Below are positions 6,801-8,048 of a DNA stretch of 8,048 nt, piece by piece; positions within the stretch are counted from its first letter, which is position 1, and each line of letters begins with the position of its first letter. Both the position numbers and the translations under genes were made by a program. The notes beneath the pieces were generated by a model. The model did not search any database. It had not been told where the DNA came from and saw only the letters and a list, made by a program, of their open reading frames with translations. This stretch comes from Providencia sneebia DSM 19967 (GTDB taxonomy: Bacteria > Pseudomonadota > Gammaproteobacteria > Enterobacterales > Enterobacteriaceae): NCBI RefSeq assembly GCF_000314895.2, contig NZ_CM001773.1, positions 439,928 through 447,975 on the forward strand, in the 5' to 3' direction.

Positions 6801-8048
6801 GAAAAAGGGATACATGACCATGATGCCATCGCAATACTCAAAAAGCTGATCCCTGTTGGGGAAAGTGCTGATTTATTACGCTATAACCCAAAAGCACGCG
6901 CAATCGGAGCCATTTTCTGGGAGAGTATCCAAAATAAAGAATATCCTGCATTATGGCCTGAACGTGCACGAACGGCGCTGAATATTCATCAATTATTCCA
7001 TAATGATGATGCTTTACTTGATCTTCAAGCAGAAATAGAAGCCGATATCAGCCTCTTTTTACAAGAACATCCTATTCCTTGTGAAAGTTATTACCAAACG
7101 CAAGCAGCGGAATATCTGAGCTTTGTCTTATCAAGAACACCAATTGAACTCACTTACAGTAAATATGCACGTGATTTAGTCTCCGCATTACAAAGCCGCT
7201 TAGAAGCATCCCATATGTGGATTGATTTCAATCGTTCGCAACAGAATTTAGCTAATCGTTATGCACAACGCTGGGCGTTAATTCAAAATTGGTTACAAGG
7301 TTTGTGCTCAGTTCCTGAATTTAGTCATCTAACACCTTACATTCCGGGTGCTATTGCTATCATTATTTTAGATAAGGTCTCGTCGGCGCGTTACAGTGAA
7401 GTTGATCTCTATTTCAAAGTCAGTGGATTACTTGGTGAACATCCAACAATAGAAAATCAAACCTTATCTTTAAGTTTAGATAACTATTTCGGCCGTATGC
7501 GCAGGCAAAGAAAACAATTTATTCCTGCATTTCGAGAATATCAGGCATTACGTCAGCGTATTGCTAATGATGAACGTCGCCGCTTAAAACTCCATGAATT
7601 TAAAGCACATCCTTTAAGCTCTTTTGTTCGTAACAAACTAATTAATGACGTTTATTTGCCTATTATTGGTGACAATATGGCAAAACAAATCGGCGCTTTA
7701 GGAGAAGGAAAGCGTACCGATTTAATGGGGTTATTACTGATGATTTCGCCACCCGGTTACGGTAAAACAACCTTAATGGAATATGTGGCTGATCGCTTAG
7801 GTCTTATTTTTATGAAGGTCAACGGGCCAGCATTAGGCCATGATGTGCTGTCTCTCGACCCGGAACAAGCACCAAATGCGACAGCAAGGCAGGAGCTGGA
7901 AAAACTCAATTTAGCGCTCGAAATGGGAAATAATGTGATGTTATATGTTGATGATATACAACATACTCATCCAGAATTCCTCCAAAAATTCATCTCATTG
8001 TGTGATGGTACAAGGCGGATTGAAGGTGTTTGGAAAGGTCAAACAAAA
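3864..8048 (+). CDS. Giant coiled-coil AAA+ ATPase ('DNA repair ATPase', DUF3686-type), 3' cut by window
   Basis: The frame is open for 1395 codons from ATG 3864 to the window end; I translated it throughout and found no stop or frameshift. Domains in order: a beta-rich N-terminal region (about 1-460) with propeller-like stretches such as GKLLASFQIGDRISDVRVF near 156 and GEDVLYVFYSPNQGRIALF near 354; a long coiled coil (about 493-850); a short beta-rich patch (about 858-900); a mostly helical region (900-1250); and an AAA+ module from about 1250. Walker A is SPPGYGKTT (S1295-T1303, Lys1301). Walker B is VMLYVDDIQH with D1363 and D1364, 62 residues after the Walker Lys. That spacing suits AAA+ and not SMC/RecN proteins. 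Sensor and arginine-finger residues lie beyond the window. As I recall, relatives run to roughly 1700 residues, so a few hundred are missing. The common name 'DNA repair ATPase' has no support visible here. Its position after an OB-fold/flotillin pair suggests work at the membrane on the flotillin complex. There is no signal peptide or TM segment, so it is cytoplasmic. Confidence 0.85.
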   Translation, partial: MSIQDTNYEQEILDSAVAEGGAYEILRKRLTEQGQQLYQKAAQLNDSRLQEFGQSQMDIIGRIRIRTENNCQARDIVRVGEWLLFGYNVFLGLKKETQLEDVFSLYRLIDNQGEFDVEAVPYEDTFLNDTRFVQDFTELYTYYKNTQLLQLVERDGKLLASFQIGDRISDVRVFRWSISSDKTKIDYIDNRGERDIALPPAYDFDWIKTTRENAVNGRFPHINILDTVFVETIGGDLTIKCENNTEDGLGIYREAVLDKNQSLDDAQIEYAQTGSLILLKILPYREDSWRYLVYNTLTQSVQRIDAIGQACIQLPEDHGIIFPGGYYLQNGEYKTFDQPMEGMRFRRLRRSPNGEDVLYVFYSPNQGRIALFSYNLIERKLSIPLIGHGYAMLEDGKMVLFEGEGDEATRVHPMQVWQTPFYSEEFADQQPARNGFFGRIGNADLVRGISEILYIAKEIEGNHVSVARYEQLSQQPKNLLDIYYWFNEEQCLGIGKLLKEITQTSELVLDEYEKVESIRQQSAKSMNEAVNRQKSLLALTLPESWSDIQQFVDGLNDLNTQRGHLITLREFRYMDLSKLNQMEEEIAQAQERVSQATAAFLASDKALLPFRTQLATFEEQMESAQNSAQLDVPMAGMEKMSADLDMLSNLMASLKFDDVTQQTHIIDAISQIYAQLNQSRARLQQKRKAQSSVETVAQFGAQFRLFSQGITNALSLSTDPERCDDQLSRLLVQLEELESQFSHNDEFLDDILAKREELLETFESHKQTLLDDRQRRAQNLQTAADRLLESLQRRTLRLQSQDELNAFFASDPLALKTREIIEKLRELNDNVKADDIDARLKSSRDQAIRTLRDKTDIFEDGGNVIKLGPRHRFSVNTQELDLTILPKDNQLWLYLTGTDFQEPIENPQLAELQPYWTATLESESETVYRAEYLAYSIIYAASKRQNNLTYEQLKTALSSPEKLEKIVRDFAAPRYKEGYEKGIHDHDAIAILKKLIPVGESADLLRYNPKARAIGAIFWESIQNKEYPALWPERARTALNIHQLFHNDDALLDLQAEIEADISLFLQEHPIPCESYYQTQAAEYLSFVLSRTPIELTYSKYARDLVSALQSRLEASHMWIDFNRSQQNLANRYAQRWALIQNWLQGLCSVPEFSHLTPYIPGAIAIIILDKVSSARYSEVDLYFKVSGLLGEHPTIENQTLSLSLDNYFGRMRRQRKQFIPAFREYQALRQRIANDERRRLKLHEFKAHPLSSFVRNKLINDVYLPIIGDNMAKQIGALGEGKRTDLMGLLLMISPPGYGKTTLMEYVADRLGLIFMKVNGPALGHDVLSLDPEQAPNATARQELEKLNLALEMGNNVMLYVDDIQHTHPEFLQKFISLCDGTRRIEGVWKGQTK

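Noticed and set aside
3864..8048. An SMC/RecN-type DNA repair ATPase
   Set aside because: The coil precedes the ATPase site, Walker A and B are 62 residues apart, and no ABC signature is visible; AAA+ fits better.
1..8048. Defence island, prophage or mobile element
   Set aside because: There are no integrase, transposase, toxin-antitoxin or restriction genes, no terminal repeats, and no composition break between the genes.

Overview
The window reads as chromosomal DNA of a low-GC member of the Enterobacterales, probably of the Proteus/Providencia/Morganella group. The reasons are a NagK C-terminus very like that of E. coli, AT-rich intergenic DNA and AT-leaning codon choice. The genus is an inference. 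All genes lie on the + strand. I see no insertion sequence, phage gene, tRNA, rRNA or CRISPR array, and no gene whose base or codon use stands apart from its neighbours.

Layout: (1) 1-414, the C-terminal 137 codons of nagK (N-acetylglucosamine kinase, ROK family), cut by the window start and followed by a probable terminator at 434-462. (2) 415-686, an AT-rich spacer with a small imperfect dyad at 618-636. (3) 687-1322, a 211-residue inner-membrane protein with three predicted TM segments and a C-terminal OB-fold-like domain (YqiJ-like). (4) 1323-1501, a 179-base spacer with a weak hairpin. (5) 1502-3694, a 730-residue flotillin/SPFH protein (YqiK-like) with a very long coiled coil. (6) 3695-3863, a spacer with a clear intrinsic terminator and a weak candidate promoter. 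(7) 3864-8048 and beyond, a giant AAA+ ATPase, open at its 3' end. Its 1395 visible codons hold a beta-rich N-terminal region, a long coiled coil, a helical region and the start of an AAA+ module with Walker A and Walker B. No spacer exceeds 300 bases.

The interest lies in the last three genes. A membrane OB-fold protein next to a flotillin is a known pairing (YqiJ-YqiK in E. coli; NfeD-type proteins with flotillins elsewhere) linked to membrane microdomains. The third gene adds a very large coiled-coil AAA+ protein that is commonly labelled 'DNA repair ATPase'. Nothing visible in it supports DNA repair. Its Walker spacing and domain order suit a AAA+ remodelling machine, and its position suggests that it acts on, or with, the flotillin assembly at the inner membrane. 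That role is inferred from gene order and architecture and is not demonstrated.
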